Numbered from the stretch's first letter, positions 17,415 through 27,314 are shown. The stretch: DNA of 64,000 nucleotides from Clostridium bowmanii (GCF_018861315.1 NZ_JAHLDL010000001.1:216086-280085), one strand, 5' to 3'. Numbers and translations: made by a program. The notes: generated by a model from the letters alone, not told the origin.

Positions 17415-18557
17415 TTATTTTAAACAACAATTTTTATATTTCTTACCGCTGCCACAGGGGCAAGTATCATTTCTGCCAACTTTAGTATTTAAACCCTGTT
17501 TATTAATACTTACAATTGGCTGCTGGTGATTTTTTTTTGTTTTTGAAACATTCCCTGGACTATGCCCCTTTAACCTCCACTGTGTAGAATTATTATAAAC
17601 AACAATAATTAAATCTATTGGTTGTTTTAACTGTTCTAAATTTTCCACTTCAAATTTCACTGAAAATTCTTCTACTATCTCATTAAATTGATATCCAATT
17701 TTAAACTTCAATTTAATGACTTGTATGTACTCTAAAACTTGGTCTTTTGAAACTTCAAAATTATCACATAGAAAAGTACTTAATTCTCTATCATATTCAT
17801 TCAATTCCACAAAATTAAATTCAGAGGCATTTAATACTTGCTCTTCATTAAGGGAAAAATAATTAATGTTACTTTTCGTATCTTGCTGGGTAATTAATTC
17901 CTCAGGATCCCTAACTTGTTTAGAACACCAATAATCATTATGAACGTACACTTCATCATCTTTTTTAAAACTTTCATAAATAATATTAAAAGTATTAACC
18001 ATAGGGTCATGTTTTTTAGTATAGTTAGTTATCATATCATGAGCCTTTTGGAAAGGTAACACCCCATAATAAAACAGAAGTCCCTTTAAAAGCTTAGTTA
18101 CCTTTTCATTTTGCTTTATTTCTGAAACAATATTTAGATTGTTTATTAATGCACTAATACTCATTAATATATCTTCAGGTATAAAAATATAATTTTCATC
18201 ATTGTTATCTTTAAAGCACCCTATTATACCAAATCGTCTTAAATAAGATAAAACATCAGAAAATTCATCTTTATATTCTAGTATCCCATTATGTTTCATC
18301 ATATTTCTAAGCAATTTATATTCACTATCCGTGAATTTCTTCAATATTTCAGGAAGTAATGCTTTAATATTAGCATCAAGAGCCATAGCAAGCTTTTGCT
18401 TATTTAATGAGCTAATCCCTGAGATACATAAATCCTTCCTTACCTCGTCCAGATCATTTTTAGTATATGTAGCAAGCGTTTCATATAAGGATACTTGTTT
18501 GTTTAAGCTTGTAAACATTTTGCAAAAGTTATTAGCATTTAATTGATTTATATTCAT
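17415..18557 (-). CDS. SEC-C motif protein of unknown function
   Basis: The 380-residue cytoplasmic protein ends with the zinc-binding SEC-C motif NDTCPCGSGKKYKNCCLK, the same motif found at the SecA C-terminus. The preceding 340 residues are largely helical and not recognisable. The penultimate region is Lys/Gln-rich (KTKKNHQQP). SEC-C tails usually mediate protein or ribosome contacts. The start at 18557 follows GGTGGTGA; the frame is open upstream, but the extra residues are a valine run without a ribosome site. It appears monocistronic. Confidence 0.75.
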   Translation of the reverse strand: MNINQLNANNFCKMFTSLNKQVSLYETLATYTKNDLDEVRKDLCISGISSLNKQKLAMALDANIKALLPEILKKFTDSEYKLLRNMMKHNGILEYKDEFSDVLSYLRRFGIIGCFKDNNDENYIFIPEDILMSISALINNLNIVSEIKQNEKVTKLLKGLLFYYGVLPFQKAHDMITNYTKKHDPMVNTFNIIYESFKKDDEVYVHNDYWCSKQVRDPEELITQQDTKSNINYFSLNEEQVLNASEFNFVELNEYDRELSTFLCDNFEVSKDQVLEYIQVIKLKFKIGYQFNEIVEEFSVKFEVENLEQLKQPIDLIIVVYNNSTQWRLKGHSPGNVSKTKKNHQQPIVSINKQGLNTKVGRNDTCPCGSGKKYKNCCLK

Positions 18558-18670
18558 TTCTATCACCACCACTACATACATTATTAACTTTTATAGCTAA
18601 TAAATCAAGTATTAACCTAATTAATATTATTCGTTCCACTAATTTTTGGGATTTGATAGTTAATAAATTA

Positions 18671-20755
18671 TTACAACTTAAAATTTCTCATTGAATTTTG
18701 GAGCTCAGCGGCCATCGTAGTTAAATTTTCAGCAGCATTAGCTACTTCTTTCATTAATGCTGTCTGCTGCTCAGAACCAGCTGCTACATTTTGAGAGTTC
18801 CCTGATGCCGCACTAGATATTCTCGATACATTTTCAACACCCTCAAGCATATTATGAGTACCTGCACTTATTTCTTCTACTACTGCCGATACATCTTGCA
18901 TTTCAGATGCCATATAATTAACATCATGCAATATATCACCAAATGATTTACCAGCCTCATTAACCTTCTTAATCCCATCATCTACCGCTAAGGTGCCATT
19001 ATTCATAGCTTTTACTGCATTTATAATTTCATTTTGAATTTCATGTATTAACCCAGAGATATTTCCTGCTGCCTCTGCCGATTGCTCTGCGAGTTTCCTT
19101 ACTTCATCAGCAACAACGGCAAATCCTCTACCTTGCTGCCCTGCTCTAGCCGCCTCAATAGCTGCATTTAAAGCTAATAAATTAGTTTGCTCTGCAATAG
19201 ATGTTATTGATGATACTATGCTTCCTATTTTAGTAGACTTATCTCCGAGTACTGAAACTACCTGCGAGGAAACAGCCACTTTCTCACTAATATTATTCAT
19301 ATAATCAATAGCAGAATTTATAATCTCATTACCTTTTTCAGCTTTAGTAGATGTAGCTAAAGAAGCACTGGTAACATCTTGTACATTTTGTGATATTTGC
19401 TCTATGCCCGTAAATATCTCTTTTGCTATTCTTGATGCATCAAGGGCAATCACTACCTGTTCTTCGCTTCCCTGAGCAACCTTTTGAATAGCTAGTGATA
19501 TCTCTTCTGCCGACTGCTGGGTTTGGTCTGAACTTGCTGTCAACTCTTCTGATGTTGCTACAACCTGTTCTAAGCTTTCTATAGTACTCATAACTAACAC
19601 TCTTAAATTATTAGTCATTTTATTTAAATTGCTTCCCATCTCCCCTAGTTCATTTTTATTATTAACCTCTAACATTTTCGTTAAATCCCCTTCTGCAATA
19701 GCAAAAGAAAGGTCATTTACTCTCTTTATGTTTCTTGTTATATATGAGCTAAATAAAAGAACTACAACAATAACTAAAACCGAAGCCACTAATAGAATTG
19801 CAATAATCTTTATTAATAAACTTTGAAGTGATGCATAAAGTTCTCTTTCGGGCATTACTAATGCAACTATCCATCCGGTTTCAGGGATTGCTTGATAATA
19901 AACCTGTTTTTTACCATCTACATCCTTGTACCCAGCATTACCATTTTTATCTTTTGTAATTTTTTTCCCAACCTCAGCTATATCTTTATCAGGATTGTCA
20001 GCAATCTTCATTTTCATTATCTTTTCAGCACTACTACCTGCTAAATATGTACCATCACCACTTAAAAGCACGGCCTTTCCAGTGTTGCCAACTTTGATTT
20101 CAGATATTTTCTTTTGAATTTGTGCTAACCCCATATCAGCAGTAGTAACTCCAATAAAATTATTATTGTCATCATAAAATGGCGCTGTAGCTGTTACCAT
20201 AGCAACCTTAGTTACAGGATCAACATATGCAGAGGACCACACAACGACCTTATCAGTATTTTTACCTAAAGTATACCATTCTTCTTTAGTGTACTCATAT
20301 TGTGTTGTTATGTACTCATCTGAATATTTTGGTTTTCCATTTTCTTTAAATGCATATGGAGAAAAATACTTTAAAGTTGCATCATATTTATAAGGCTCAA
20401 ACCATATTCCCAGTCCGAAAGTATCTTCATTTGTACTTATACTCTTTTGTGTAATAGAAACAAATTTATCTTTTTTCATTATTTTACCTAAAGATTCTAC
20501 ACTTCTCGATATTGAAGCCGGAATTTGGCCATGTTTTTCTAAGTCTGTTTGAATGGAGTTTACTGTTTCCTTTAATTGATGATTCATTTTTTGCTCAATC
20601 TCAGTATTTATCGTTTTTTTCGAATTACTATAAGCAAAGATTCCTATAGCCATAAAAGTTATCAAAAATACTGGTAAAATTGAAGCCAATATAATTGTAT
20701 TTATTTTTTTGGCTTTATTAAAAAATTTGAAATTTGTATCTTTAGTCTTTTTCAT
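18671..20755 (-). CDS. Methyl-accepting chemotaxis protein with Cache sensor
   Basis: The 694-residue receptor has TM1 near 20-43, an external double-Cache (dCache_1) ligand domain (about 45-300; [33 protein letters not shown]), TM2 near 312-335 and HAMP. The cytoplasmic signalling hairpin carries the conserved tip [20 protein letters not shown], which contacts CheA/CheW. It lacks a C-terminal pentapeptide tether. The Cache architecture usually binds amino acids or carboxylates; the ligand is unknown. GGGGGA precedes the start. No other chemotaxis genes lie nearby, so it is an orphan receptor. Confidence 0.93.
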   Translation of the reverse strand: MKKTKDTNFKFFNKAKKINTIILASILPVFLITFMAIGIFAYSNSKKTINTEIEQKMNHQLKETVNSIQTDLEKHGQIPASISRSVESLGKIMKKDKFVSITQKSISTNEDTFGLGIWFEPYKYDATLKYFSPYAFKENGKPKYSDEYITTQYEYTKEEWYTLGKNTDKVVVWSSAYVDPVTKVAMVTATAPFYDDNNNFIGVTTADMGLAQIQKKISEIKVGNTGKAVLLSGDGTYLAGSSAEKIMKMKIADNPDKDIAEVGKKITKDKNGNAGYKDVDGKKQVYYQAIPETGWIVALVMPERELYASLQSLLIKIIAILLVASVLVIVVVLLFSSYITRNIKRVNDLSFAIAEGDLTKMLEVNNKNELGEMGSNLNKMTNNLRVLVMSTIESLEQVVATSEELTASSDQTQQSAEEISLAIQKVAQGSEEQVVIALDASRIAKEIFTGIEQISQNVQDVTSASLATSTKAEKGNEIINSAIDYMNNISEKVAVSSQVVSVLGDKSTKIGSIVSSITSIAEQTNLLALNAAIEAARAGQQGRGFAVVADEVRKLAEQSAEAAGNISGLIHEIQNEIINAVKAMNNGTLAVDDGIKKVNEAGKSFGDILHDVNYMASEMQDVSAVVEEISAGTHNMLEGVENVSRISSAASGNSQNVAAGSEQQTALMKEVANAAENLTTMAAELQNSMRNFKL

Positions 20756-20843
20756 ATTTTTCCCCCAATATTTTTTTGTTTTATTATATTATCGTTTTTA
20801 TTTTGAAATTCTTTAGACATTTATTTACCATAATATTGGTAAT

Positions 20844-20883
20844 TAAAAAAACTGCTGAAATATTTGGTTATATTTCAGCAGTT
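20844..20883 (-). terminator. Terminator, second copy of the AACTGCTGAAATAT hairpin
   Basis: On the minus strand AACTGCTGAAATAT, a short loop, ATATTTCAGCAGTT and seven T follow the stop codon of the upstream hypothetical gene. The stem is nearly identical to the one at 4504-4545. Confidence 0.85.
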
Positions 20884-20892
20884 CCACAATCC

Positions 20893-22119
20893 TTAATATA
20901 AAATTAAATACTCATCAAAAACTTTACTTTCTCTATTAAAACATTTTATACTGTTATTTTCAACATCTATCACAGAAGTTTTTTTATTGTTTACGCAGGC
21001 AATTAAAAATTTCTCTTCAATGTAACTTTGAATGGTTCCCAAATCATTTGAGTAAGTATAATTAATATTTCCATTAATAACTTCTTTCATTTCAATTTTA
21101 TTATTTGTCAAATTCTTAAGTTGGAAAATAGATTTATACTTATCCTCTAAGCAGCATATATATCTAACATTCTTAATTCCATCTTCCTCATCATATTCTT
21201 CAGGCAATTTTATTGTTTTCTTTGATAAATCCTGTTTATTAATCATAACCAAAACATTTAATTCTTCCTCTCCAAAATCTCCCACAAGATAATATATATT
21301 ATTTTCATCAGTTCCAGAAAATATCTCAAATCCTTTAATGCCCCTTGATTCAATATCTATAAAAGATATCTTCTCTTTTCCCATCTTAACCTCTGATAAA
21401 AACGTTTCCAAAGTAGAATACTTAAGGCAATCCTTGTAAAAGAATTTTTCTTTTTTTGGTATCTTATTCATATGATCATCCATATATATTTGTTCTTTTT
21501 CAAAAGATTCCAAATAATTTTCTTCATACACCACACACATCTCATTCATTATTGTAGTTTTAAAGAAAACAAGGCGAAATCCTCTTAAAAATTCTTTATC
21601 CTTTATTTCATACTCTTCCCCATTATTAATATTATAAAGGATACCCCTATCATAACCATAATGATCTTTACCGTAATCAAAGTTTTCAAAATCATACACT
21701 TCTTCTGGTTTATAAAAAACTAAAATATGATCATTATCTAAAACCTCAAATTCTAAATTTGGATACTTGTTATCCATTTTAAATTCAAAAATAGTATCTA
21801 TCTTTTCATCTTCAATACTAATCTTATTTAAAAAATACTGATTTTCAAATAATTGCTTTTTCATAGTTATATAATAGTGTGCATCTTCTCCCTCTATCTT
21901 TTTTTCATGAAAGGCATCCACTAATATTGGGTACTTATCCCTATCAATTTTACTTATTTTTTCACTCTTAATATTATAAAAATAATAATTTAAAATTCCT
22001 GACTCAGTAAATGGATACTCCTTAAACTCTTTGTTTTCACTAATTAATAGTAAATCACCATATTTGCTAATTGGTAATAACTTGTTTTTTGAATATCTCT
22101 TCAAATCTATAATTTCCAT
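20893..22119 (-). CDS. Hypothetical protein, beta-rich, no family recognised
   Basis: The 408-residue protein is acidic and rich in Glu, Lys, Tyr and Phe, with no signal peptide or membrane segment. Its alternating short strands (for example YYITMKKQLFENQYFLNKISIEDEK and NNIYYLVGDFGEEEL) suggest a beta-propeller-like or beta-sheet fold, but no diagnostic repeat or motif is visible. The ATG at 22119 with AGGGGTGG upstream is preferred to one fifteen codons earlier. It stands between the NAD salvage operon and the chemoreceptor, with its own terminator. The function is unknown. Confidence 0.65.
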   Translation of the reverse strand: MEIIDLKRYSKNKLLPISKYGDLLLISENKEFKEYPFTESGILNYYFYNIKSEKISKIDRDKYPILVDAFHEKKIEGEDAHYYITMKKQLFENQYFLNKISIEDEKIDTIFEFKMDNKYPNLEFEVLDNDHILVFYKPEEVYDFENFDYGKDHYGYDRGILYNINNGEEYEIKDKEFLRGFRLVFFKTTIMNEMCVVYEENYLESFEKEQIYMDDHMNKIPKKEKFFYKDCLKYSTLETFLSEVKMGKEKISFIDIESRGIKGFEIFSGTDENNIYYLVGDFGEEELNVLVMINKQDLSKKTIKLPEEYDEEDGIKNVRYICCLEDKYKSIFQLKNLTNNKIEMKEVINGNINYTYSNDLGTIQSYIEEKFLIACVNNKKTSVIDVENNSIKCFNRESKVFDEYLILY

Positions 22120-22203
22120 AAATCCACCCCTATATATAAATAATTTAAGAGCAATGCTCTCCATAATGATTATTTACATATATTGAGATATTAATCATAT
22201 TTT

Positions 22204-23700
22204 CTATAATTCATTATACTCTTCTGAATTTTTATACCTTTTAATTAATTCCCGTTTAACAAGCCAAAGTTCCAGTGATAAATCCACGTAGTATTTATGG
22301 GGATTAGAAAATCTTCTAACTTCCTCCCATATGCTATCTACTTGAGTTTTGCAATAAGTTCTTATTTCTTCTATTGTTGGTAATTCATATACACATTCTC
22401 CATTAAGGAAAACTGGAACTTGAAGCTTTTTAGCATAAAAATTAGTTACTTTTTTCTTCTTCCAAATAGAAACTGGGTCAAAGATAGTATAAGGTGCTGA
22501 TTCATTTATAGTTTCATCTGCCAATGTTATAACATCAGCAATTGCCTTATGTGTGTTCTTATCGTACAATCTCCAAATCATTTTGTATCCTGGATTAATG
22601 ATTTTTTCTTCATTTTCACTTAATTTAATTCTTGGCGAAATCTCTCCATTTTCTTCAACAGCTACTAATTTATAAACTCCACCAAATACTGGTTCTGATT
22701 TAGCAGTGACCATTCTTTCACCAACACCAAATATATCTATTTTAGCATCTTGGTTTAATAAATCCGTAATTATATATTCATCTAGGCTATTTGAAGCCAC
22801 TATCTTACAATCTGAAAGTCCAGCGGCATCCAGCATTTTTCTTACTTGCTTTGAAAGATATGCAAGATCTCCACTATCCAGCCTAATTGCTTTTAACCTC
22901 ATTCCAATTGGTTCTAGCACATCTCTCGATACTTTAATAGCATTAGGAATACCACTTTTTAAAACGTTATAAGTATCAACAAGCAGTGTGCAGGAATCTG
23001 GGTAAGTTTTCGCATAGGTCTCAAATGCCTTATATTCATCCCCGAATAATTGTATCCACGAATGAGCCATGGTACCCATTGCAGGGACTCCAAACATTGT
23101 TTCTGCCATTACAGTGGCGGTACCCGCAACGCCTCCAATATAAGAAGCTCTAGCTCCCATTATAGCTCCATCAGCTCCATGTGCCCTTCTTGCTCCAAGT
23201 TCCAAAACTGGTCTTCCCTTTGATGCTCTAACTATTCTATTGGCTTTAGTAACTATTAAACTTTGGTGATTAACTGTTAATAGAAGCATTGTTTCAATGA
23301 GCTGTGCATCAATTACCTTTGACTTAACAGTTACAAGTGCTTCATTTGGAAATACTGGTGTTCCTTCAGGTATAGCATAAACATCCCCAGTAAATTTAAA
23401 AGTTAATAAGTATTGTAAAAATTCCTCTGCTAACATTCCTTTGCATCTCAAATAATCAATATCTTCAACCGTAAACTTTAGTTTTTTAATAAAATTAATA
23501 AGTTGCTCAAGGCCAGCAACTATTGAGTAGCCTGCTCCATCTGGATTCTTTCTGTAAAACATATCAAAATACACAATAGTATCTGAAAGCCCATTTACAA
23601 AATATCCATTTGACATTGTTAATTCATAAAAATCCATTAACATTGAAAGATTTCTTTCATCTTTAATACTGAATTTGTCTATTGCATTACTCATTTGCAT
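22204..23700 (-). CDS. pncB: Nicotinate phosphoribosyltransferase
   Basis: The roughly 496-498-residue enzyme converts nicotinate and PRPP to nicotinate mononucleotide, the committed step of NAD salvage. Diagnostic segments are MDFYELTMSNGYF at the N-terminus, ELGARRAHGADGA, the regulatory phospho-His segment GTMAHSW, the PRPP/phosphate-binding LVDTYNVLKSG and KAIRLDSGDL, and VASNSLDEY. The length fits the clostridial form. Two in-frame ATGs (23700 and 23694) share one AAGGAG site. It is the last gene of an operon with the nicotinamidase and NrtR genes, which gives a complete nicotinamide to NaMN route. Confidence 0.93.
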   Translation of the reverse strand: MQMSNAIDKFSIKDERNLSMLMDFYELTMSNGYFVNGLSDTIVYFDMFYRKNPDGAGYSIVAGLEQLINFIKKLKFTVEDIDYLRCKGMLAEEFLQYLLTFKFTGDVYAIPEGTPVFPNEALVTVKSKVIDAQLIETMLLLTVNHQSLIVTKANRIVRASKGRPVLELGARRAHGADGAIMGARASYIGGVAGTATVMAETMFGVPAMGTMAHSWIQLFGDEYKAFETYAKTYPDSCTLLVDTYNVLKSGIPNAIKVSRDVLEPIGMRLKAIRLDSGDLAYLSKQVRKMLDAAGLSDCKIVASNSLDEYIITDLLNQDAKIDIFGVGERMVTAKSEPVFGGVYKLVAVEENGEISPRIKLSENEEKIINPGYKMIWRLYDKNTHKAIADVITLADETINESAPYTIFDPVSIWKKKKVTNFYAKKLQVPVFLNGECVYELPTIEEIRTYCKTQVDSIWEEVRRFSNPHKYYVDLSLELWLVKRELIKRYKNSEEYNEL

Positions 23701-23777
23701 CTTTCTCCTTAAACGTATTCTTTATTTTATAATACTTTCAAATATCTATAATTTTGGCGATTTTGATTTTTATATCC

Positions 23778-24431
23778 TTATAGTATCGTATCAATTACCT
23801 CTATGCCATTGGACTTCATTTCCCAAAGAGATATAACTTTCATCAAATCTCCATCATGAGTTTCAAAATCAAAAGTTTCTACTGAATCAATTGGCACAAT
23901 AATTCTTCTATCAAGATTCTTTTCATTGAAATATGTTTTTAATGTTTCTGCGAAATGCTTAACACATATATCACTGGAGCATCCTTCTATAATATAATTT
24001 TCGATTTGCTGCTCATTTTCATCTAGCCACATTTTAAATTCTGGCGCATGAAATCCATTAGTACTATTCTTATGAATTATTGTGGTATTACTATGCAATG
24101 TAGCTCCACAATTCAATGAAGGTATGAGCTCTGCCTCTTCACTATTTTTTATGCAATGCTTTGCGTAAGTTTTAAACTCTGTAGAATCTTCATCATGTTG
24201 TTCTAAAAAGAATATCTTCTTATAACCATATGTTCTTTCATTAATAGCAACAATATTATCTATAATTCTTACAACTCTCGGTGAAGACATTATTCCTGTA
24301 TGAACAAATCCATTCACCATATCTACAACTATTAAAGCTGTTTTTTCTTTAGGTAGATCAGCTAAATTAACTACTTTCCCCCTTATTTCATTTTCCATAT
24401 CAAATATCTTATTTATCATTAAATTTATCAT
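23778..24431 (-). CDS. pncA: Isochorismatase-fold hydrolase, likely nicotinamidase
   Basis: The 217-residue cysteine hydrolase shows the isochorismatase-family triad: Asp37 in ALIVVDMVNGF, Lys in IIHKNSTNGF, and Cys in IEGCSSDICV. It most likely deamidates nicotinamide to nicotinate. The family also covers isochorismatases, so the call relies on its position between an NrtR-type regulator and pncB. The metal-site pattern of classical PncA (DxHxxxxxH) is altered: the block here reads FLEQHDEDSTEF. The ATG at 24431 lies nine bases after GAGGGA; the ATG at 24440 abuts that site. Confidence 0.8.
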   Translation of the reverse strand: MINLMINKIFDMENEIRGKVVNLADLPKEKTALIVVDMVNGFVHTGIMSSPRVVRIIDNIVAINERTYGYKKIFFLEQHDEDSTEFKTYAKHCIKNSEEAELIPSLNCGATLHSNTTIIHKNSTNGFHAPEFKMWLDENEQQIENYIIEGCSSDICVKHFAETLKTYFNEKNLDRRIIVPIDSVETFDFETHDGDLMKVISLWEMKSNGIEVIDTIL

Positions 24432-24459
24432 ATATATCATTCCCTCTCATATATATCTC

Positions 24460-24477
24460 GTGTAGCACATGCTACAC
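24460..24477. promoter_or_regulatory. Palindrome upstream of pncA, candidate operator
   Basis: GTGTAGCA and TGCTACAC form an exact 8-bp inverted repeat around CA in the 70-base gap between nrtR and pncA. No T-run follows on the minus strand, so it looks more like a protein-binding site or RNA hairpin than a terminator. Confidence 0.4.
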
Positions 24478-24501
24478 AGATTGATTTTACTTATTTTATC
24501 T

Positions 24502-25425
24502 TTATTCCTCAAAAAAACTGTGTTCCCATCCTTCATTAAATCTATAACAGATTGCAGGTCTTCCTGAAGTTAACTTTTCTTTTTCAGTCTTTACTACCAT
24601 TTTTTTAATTTTTCTTCTGAAATTGGCTCTTGAAAATGGTTTTTCTACATTTAATATTGCCTCATAAAGTTTTTGAGCTTCTCTTAGTGTAAAATACTCT
24701 GGTAAAAGAGTAAACGCTATTGGTGTATATTCTATCTTGTTTTTTAATCTTTCAATAGCATAATATACCAGATCAATATGATCAAAGGCAAGTTCCTCTT
24801 TACTCCATTCTAGTGGTTCATAAGTGGGTACTTTTATTGAAATAATTCCATTCTTAATAAATCTCTCAGTGACCAGGTACCCTATTTTAATATCACCCTC
24901 ATCAGAAACAAAGGTTAAATTGTAAGAATCAACTCTAGAAGTTCCTGAATTATTAGAAGAAATAAAATCTTTTCTTACGGTAAACCATTTAGCCTCTGTA
25001 GCATCATCTCCAGCTATTGGCTTAATACTCGCTTTATTAGCTAGGGCCAAATAAGCTATTGAAATAACCCTCATTCTTGGATCTCTTTCTACAAGATCAC
25101 CGAAAGTTTTTAACTGTTCAAAATATATGCTATCAATATTAGTCTCTTCTTTTAATTCTCTAGAGCAAGCAGCACTTAAAGCTTCATCAATATGTACAAA
25201 CCCTCCTGGAATAGCATAGCAGCCAAGGTATGGGTGGTCTGCCCTCTTTATTAAGAGTATTTTAAGTGCTTTATCAGGATCTTTTTTCTCTACAGGTACG
25301 TCATCAACCGTAAAAAGTAACATATCCACTGTATTAGATGGTCTATCATAATTTTTTGGTATATAACTGTCTAAAAACTCTTTTTCTGTTAACCCGTCTT
25401 TATTTCTTATATTTATATTTCTCAT
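24502..25425 (-). CDS. nrtR: NrtR-type Nudix regulator of NAD metabolism
   Basis: The 307-residue protein combines an N-terminal Nudix domain with a C-terminal winged-helix segment (about 215-305; ALLPEYFTLREAQKLYEAIL, then FRRKIKKMVVKTEK), the layout of NrtR. NrtR proteins bind ADP-ribose or NAD-related ligands and repress NAD biosynthesis or salvage genes. The Nudix box GGFVHIDEALSAACSRELKEET is nearly canonical, with Asn in place of the final Gly, so residual hydrolase activity is possible. Co-transcription with pncA and pncB supports the role. Starts at 25425 and 25431 share the AAAGGGA site; 25425 has the better spacing. Confidence 0.83.
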   Translation of the reverse strand: MRNINIRNKDGLTEKEFLDSYIPKNYDRPSNTVDMLLFTVDDVPVEKKDPDKALKILLIKRADHPYLGCYAIPGGFVHIDEALSAACSRELKEETNIDSIYFEQLKTFGDLVERDPRMRVISIAYLALANKASIKPIAGDDATEAKWFTVRKDFISSNNSGTSRVDSYNLTFVSDEGDIKIGYLVTERFIKNGIISIKVPTYEPLEWSKEELAFDHIDLVYYAIERLKNKIEYTPIAFTLLPEYFTLREAQKLYEAILNVEKPFSRANFRRKIKKMVVKTEKEKLTSGRPAICYRFNEGWEHSFFEE

Positions 25426-25482
25426 AATCATTTTCCCTTTCTTATTTATACTTTTTATTTTATGACTATGTACGTCAATATG

Positions 25483-25530
25483 CTTTGTATTACTTTGATA
25501 CTATAACCTTAGCACCATTATAATACAAAG
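25483..25530 (-). promoter_or_regulatory. nrtR operon promoter flanked by a 10-bp inverted repeat
   Basis: On the minus strand, TTGTAT, a 17-base spacer and TATAGT form a sigma-A-type promoter (plus-strand positions 25523-25528 and 25500-25505). The exact inverted repeat CTTTGTATTA/TAATACAAAG (25483-25492 and 25521-25530) puts one arm on the -35 box and the other just past the -10. This layout fits autorepression by NrtR. Confidence 0.45.
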
Positions 25531-25687
25531 TCAATACCTTTTCTACTTTCTTCTATTTATACTTATAATTTATTAACTTAGTATAAATTCAGCATAATTC
25601 ATTAGTTTTTTACTCCTATAACCTTTAAAACCTAGCTTTTTTTTAGTATAATGTTCATTATAAAGCTCAAAAAGGAGAAGATCATTT

Positions 25688-26425
25688 ATGTATTGTTCTA
25701 AATGTGGTTATGAGTTAGAAGATGGCACAAATTTTTGTAGGAAATGTGGTAGTAAAAACATATATAATAATTTAATACCTAAGGAAAGAAAGTCAACTTT
25801 AAACGCAAATATCACTTCAAAAGAAAATAATATTAACCAAAATAATTTAAAAGTATCTAATTTAAACGAAACTAATTCAAACGAAATAAATAGTAAACAA
25901 ACTACATCAAAAGAAATTGGTACTAAACAAACTAAACATAAAGGTTTTATTATACTTGGTATTTTAATAGTAGTATTATCTGTAGGCTTTGGAAGCTATT
26001 ATGTATCGATTTCAAAATTGCTCTCGGATAATTCTAAAAATTCAGAGAAGACTTCCACCAAAAATAAGGTTATTCCTAATAATAAAACCACTAATAGCTC
26101 TGAAGTAAAAAAAGAAGTTGTTCCACCTAAAAATAGTAATGATATAAGTAACATTAATTCCCCTACCTATTTTATTTTCCCTAAAAGTGAAAGTGAAAAG
26201 CTTTTAGATTCTGATTTATCCCTATTAAAAAAAGAAAACTTAACTTTAGCTAGAAATGAAATTTATGCTAGGCATGGTTTTATATTTAAAACAGAAGCAT
26301 ATAGAACCTATTTTAATAAGAAATCTTGGTACAGTGAAAACCCTAATTTTAAAGGGTCTGATGAAGAATTAACTGATGTAGAAACATATAATATAAAAAT
26401 AATTTCAAAATATGAAAATAAATAA
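25688..26425 (+). CDS. Zinc-ribbon membrane protein with C-terminal YARHG domain
   Basis: The 245-residue protein has an N-terminal zinc ribbon (CSKCGYELEDGTNFCRKCG, residues 3-21) and a low-complexity Asn/Ser/Lys/Thr linker with repeated NEXNS/TSKE-like units. One membrane segment follows (GFIILGILIVVLSVGFGSYYV, about 80-100), then another Ser/Lys/Asn linker and a C-terminal YARHG domain (LARNEIYARHGFIFKTEAYRTYF). By topology the ribbon is cytoplasmic and the YARHG domain extracellular. The molecular function of YARHG domains is not established; they occur in cell-surface proteins. AAAGGAG precedes the start. The gene is monocistronic and ends at a very strong terminator. Confidence 0.82.
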   Translation: MYCSKCGYELEDGTNFCRKCGSKNIYNNLIPKERKSTLNANITSKENNINQNNLKVSNLNETNSNEINSKQTTSKEIGTKQTKHKGFIILGILIVVLSVGFGSYYVSISKLLSDNSKNSEKTSTKNKVIPNNKTTNSSEVKKEVVPPKNSNDISNINSPTYFIFPKSESEKLLDSDLSLLKKENLTLARNEIYARHGFIFKTEAYRTYFNKKSWYSENPNFKGSDEELTDVETYNIKIISKYENK

Positions 26426-26449
26426 AAACCAACAACAATTAAAAAGAGT

Positions 26450-26501
26450 ATTTAAATTAGAAAAAGGGTAGCAATTTTGCTACCCTTTTTCTAATTTAAA
26501 T
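26450..26501. terminator. Perfect 24-bp inverted repeat terminator
   Basis: The arms 26450-26473 and 26478-26501 are exact complements around an ATTT loop and include GGGTAGCA/TGCTACCC followed by five T on either strand. It lies between convergent genes. Confidence 0.9.
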
Positions 26502-26537
26502 ATTTTGTATATTTCATTTTTTACTCAGTTGCCATCA

Positions 26538-27185
26538 TTAATCTTTTAATCTTTCTACCAATTCCACTAATTCTTCCATACTATCTACAACATAGTCAGG
26601 TTCATACTTTAGGAGCATGTCCATAGGTAGAGCGCTCCACCCAACAATTACGGAGGTAATCCCTGCATTTTTTGCGCATAATATATCATAGGGACTATCC
26701 CCAACAAGCATGGTTTCCTCTGCTTTTCCTTTAAGTTCCTTTAAAGCCATAAATGCTGGAGTAGGGTCTGGCTTATGTATCTCTGTGTTATCTGCTCCTA
26801 CAATACTTTCAAAGTAATCCACTAGTCCAAAATGATTCAATCCTCTCATGGCGGAATCATTTAACCTTGAAGTTACAATTCCCAGCTTATAGCCTTGATT
26901 ATGAAACTCTATTATCCCTTCCTTTACACCACTGCGGATGGTAATTAGCTTTTCAAAGTTTCCAACTTGAAAACTTCGATACGTTTTAATAGCTTCATCG
27001 CTAACATCACCAAACTCCCTGTCTACTGTAATTTTTAAAATTTCCCCAAAGTTTTTAATAATTTTTTCTCTATCTACCTGTTTATTCAAATGTGTTTGAT
27101 ACGTATATTGAAAAGATTGTATAATTAATTCATTAGTATCTACTAGTGTCCCATCAAAATCAAACAAAATATTGCGAATGGCCAT
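26538..27185 (-). CDS. HAD-family phosphatase, PpaX/Gph-like
   Basis: The 215-residue haloacid-dehalogenase-fold hydrolase has motif I DFDGTLVDT (nucleophile Asp near 9, acid/base Asp near 11), motif II in LGIVTSR, motif III Lys in HKPDPTPAF and motif IV VGDSPYD. The helical cap lies between about residues 15 and 80. The pattern is that of PpaX (serine-HPr kinase pyrophosphatase) and phosphoglycolate phosphatase. The sequence alone does not separate them, and no hprK or lgt neighbour supports ppaX. GGAGAA precedes the start. A terminator and a small gene lie upstream on the same strand. Confidence 0.82.
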   Translation of the reverse strand: MAIRNILFDFDGTLVDTNELIIQSFQYTYQTHLNKQVDREKIIKNFGEILKITVDREFGDVSDEAIKTYRSFQVGNFEKLITIRSGVKEGIIEFHNQGYKLGIVTSRLNDSAMRGLNHFGLVDYFESIVGADNTEIHKPDPTPAFMALKELKGKAEETMLVGDSPYDILCAKNAGITSVIVGWSALPMDMLLKYEPDYVVDSMEELVELVERLKD

Positions 27186-27281
27186 AATTTTTTCTCCTTC
27201 TTAGCTCCTGAGCAGCTGAGTTATTATGATGCTTTCATTTTAACAAAAAACCAGCTGTTTTAAAAGGAAAACTTACGCAAC

Positions 27282-27314
27282 AAAAAAACTGCCAAAATAT
27301 ATATTTTAGCAGTT
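27282..27314 (-). terminator. Terminator, third copy of the AACTGC hairpin type
   Basis: On the minus strand AACTGCTAAAATAT pairs with ATATTTTGGCAGTT and is followed by seven T. It follows the 54-residue gene and is a diverged member of the hairpin family also at 4504 and 20844. Confidence 0.8.

Noticed and set aside
18671..20755. Chemoreceptor as a histidine or betaine sensor for the catabolic island
   Set aside because: The Cache domain type fits amino acid ligands, but it is more than 10 kb from the island and has no shared regulatory element.
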